From NCBI RefSeq assembly GCF_900109345.1, contig NZ_FNZN01000004.1, forward strand, positions 372,001-436,000: 64,000 nt of DNA. Direction: 5' to 3'. Shown here in pieces: positions 63,089 to 64,000 of this stretch (positions are counted from its first letter, which is position 1; each line of letters starts with the position of its first letter). The position numbers and the translations under genes were made by a program. Source of the stretch: Maribacter orientalis. Its GTDB lineage: Bacteria; Bacteroidota; Bacteroidia; Flavobacteriales; Flavobacteriaceae. Below the pieces are notes generated by a model. The model saw only the letters and a list, made by a program, of their open reading frames with translations. It did not search any database and was not told the DNA's origin.

Positions 63089-63749
63089 CTTGTTTTATTT
63101 TTTCTGGCTGCAAATATTTTGCAAACCAATTAGCTGATATGTGGGCTACTTTTTCCAATTTTCCCGACTCTTCGAACAAATGGGTGGCCATAGGCACGAT
63201 TTCCAATTTACGTTCGCTTTTCAACTTTTGATACGCTTTTTCATTAAGCTCAATGACTGCATCGTCCCAACCTCCTACAATTAAAAGGGTGGGCGCTGTT
63301 ACCTTGTGTAAATCTTGCAAGGCCATATCTGGTCTACCTCCTCTTGAGACTACGGCCTTGATGTCTTTACCATAAAAAGCGGCAGCACGCAATGCCGAAG
63401 CCGCACCGGTACTAGCTCCAAAATATCCAATAGCTAGACCTTTGGTTTCTTTTTGCCGTTGTACCCATTTGGTCACATCAATAAGACGCATAGTCAGTAA
63501 ATCGATATTAAATCGGTTTTCATAGATATGGTCTTCATCTTTTGTCAATAGATCAAAGAGCAAGGTTGCCAATCCTTTTTCTTGTAAAACTTCAGCCACA
63601 TAATTGTTTCTAGGGCTTAGGCGACTGCTTCCACTACCGTGGGAAAAGATAACCATTCCAATGGCGTTTTTGGGAACAGCAAGATTTCCCTTTAAGACAA
63701 GTCCATCTAACACGATATTTACGGATTTATATTTCTGCTCAGTTTGCAT
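63081..63749 (-). CDS. dienelactone hydrolase-like alpha/beta hydrolase
   Basis: A 222-aa alpha/beta hydrolase. Oxyanion-side motif VIFSHGSGSSRLSPRNNYVA (about 33-52), nucleophile serine in GYFGASTGAASAL (about 108-120), aspartate in VGGWDDAVIELN and histidine in MATHLFEE. These hydrolases are regularly found with the PRTase in stress islands; the reaction is not known. First gene of its operon, behind an activator-type promoter. Confidence 0.88.
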   Translation of the reverse strand: MQTEQKYKSVNIVLDGLVLKGNLAVPKNAIGMVIFSHGSGSSRLSPRNNYVAEVLQEKGLATLLFDLLTKDEDHIYENRFNIDLLTMRLIDVTKWVQRQKETKGLAIGYFGASTGAASALRAAAFYGKDIKAVVSRGGRPDMALQDLHKVTAPTLLIVGGWDDAVIELNEKAYQKLKSERKLEIVPMATHLFEESGKLEKVAHISANWFAKYLQPEKIKQDV

Positions 63750-63772
63750 TTTATTATACTTTGAAATCTGAT

Positions 63773-63815
63773 TAAAATTAAGTGATTGCCTTAGGGTAAA
63801 AAATGACCGACATCA
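63773..63815 (-). promoter_or_regulatory. TGAY-N4-RTCA promoter for the hydrolase/PRTase operon
   Basis: Palindrome TGACCGACATCA (63804-63815), 23 nt, then TAATTTTA (63773-63780) on the minus strand, 23 nt before the ATG. Confidence 0.78.
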
Positions 63816-63836
63816 TTTTAGCCAAAATACTTTGAA

Positions 63837-63879
63837 TGATCTTGATCATTTAGAATCCAGTTTGCTCCAATTACATTTA
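63837..63879 (+). promoter_or_regulatory. TGAY-N4-RTCA promoter facing out of the window
   Basis: Palindrome TGATCTTGATCA (63837-63848), 23 nt, then a perfect TACATTTA (63872-63879) rightward. The leftward spacing gives no such element. It predicts another island gene starting near or beyond the right edge. Confidence 0.72.
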
Positions 63880-64000
63880 TGTAAATTAATCTTCAAGACT
63901 TCCCATATAGATTACCCTGGTTTAATTAAAAATTTTAGAAAAAATTGGAAGACAATAAATAGATGTATGAAAGCAATGATCCTAAAAAAAATATCCGATT

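Noticed and set aside
1-64000. tRNA, rRNA, insertion sequence, phage or conjugation genes
   Set aside because: None was recognised by eye. topB alone is not sufficient evidence for a conjugative element. A tRNAscan or ISfinder run would settle this.

Overview
The window looks like a chromosome segment of a marine-type flavobacterium (Bacteroidota). The DNA is AT-rich. Start codons lack strong Shine-Dalgarno sequences, secreted proteins carry Bacteroidota-style signal peptides, and the promoters I could recognise have the TAnnTTTG-type -7 element. The gene set (RimB-RimK fusion, GNAT-nitrilase fusion, group IV arginine decarboxylase with agmatinase and a deoxyhypusine-synthase-like protein) is also typical of that class. 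I saw no tRNA, rRNA, CRISPR array, insertion sequence or phage gene.

Layout. 0-4 kb: topoisomerase III, an acetyltransferase and gene remnants. 4-14.8 kb: a ferredoxin/CDGSH protein, then a tightly spaced catabolic operon (ketose 3-epimerase family, enolase superfamily, VOC protein, D-2-hydroxyacid dehydrogenase, M20 amidohydrolase), followed by a secreted M28 peptidase, a large BNR/sortilin-like protein and a pentapeptide-repeat protein. 15-21 kb: a LysR regulator divergent from two tiny genes and dabB-dabA, an energy-coupled inorganic carbon uptake system; all four predicted zinc-site residues of DabA are present. 21-29 kb: assorted housekeeping and hypothetical genes. 29-37 kb: a conserved flavobacterial block of protein-modification and polyamine genes.

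38 kb to the right edge is a stress-tolerance island: Hsp20, erythromycin-esterase-like protein, LigD-type polymerase, BON proteins, a pyridoxamine-oxidase-like flavoprotein, lipoproteins, a DegP-type protease, a MacAB-type exporter, an E1alpha/E1beta/lipoyl-carrier operon, a tandem universal stress protein, dodecin, archease and RtcB RNA ligase, a phosphoribosyltransferase and an alpha/beta hydrolase. It also holds several freshly broken genes.

The most striking result is a shared promoter architecture in this island. Fourteen copies of the palindrome TGAY-N4-RTCA lie upstream of its transcription units. In fifteen orientations the palindrome is followed after exactly 23 nt by an element matching or nearly matching TAnnTTTR. 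This is the geometry of an activator centred near -41.5, as in class II Crp/Fnr-type promoters. No such regulator is encoded in the window.

Two of these promoters drive no protein gene. They read into a tandem array (about 57.84-58.93 kb, minus strand) of four, perhaps five, related RNA-like units. Each unit has a purine-rich block, a TTTAGYGATA block and, 51-54 nt further on, a terminator-like hairpin whose stem shows compensatory base changes. I regard this array as the best candidate for an undescribed element, possibly a family of co-regulated small RNAs.

All functional calls rest on reading motifs by eye; no database search was run.
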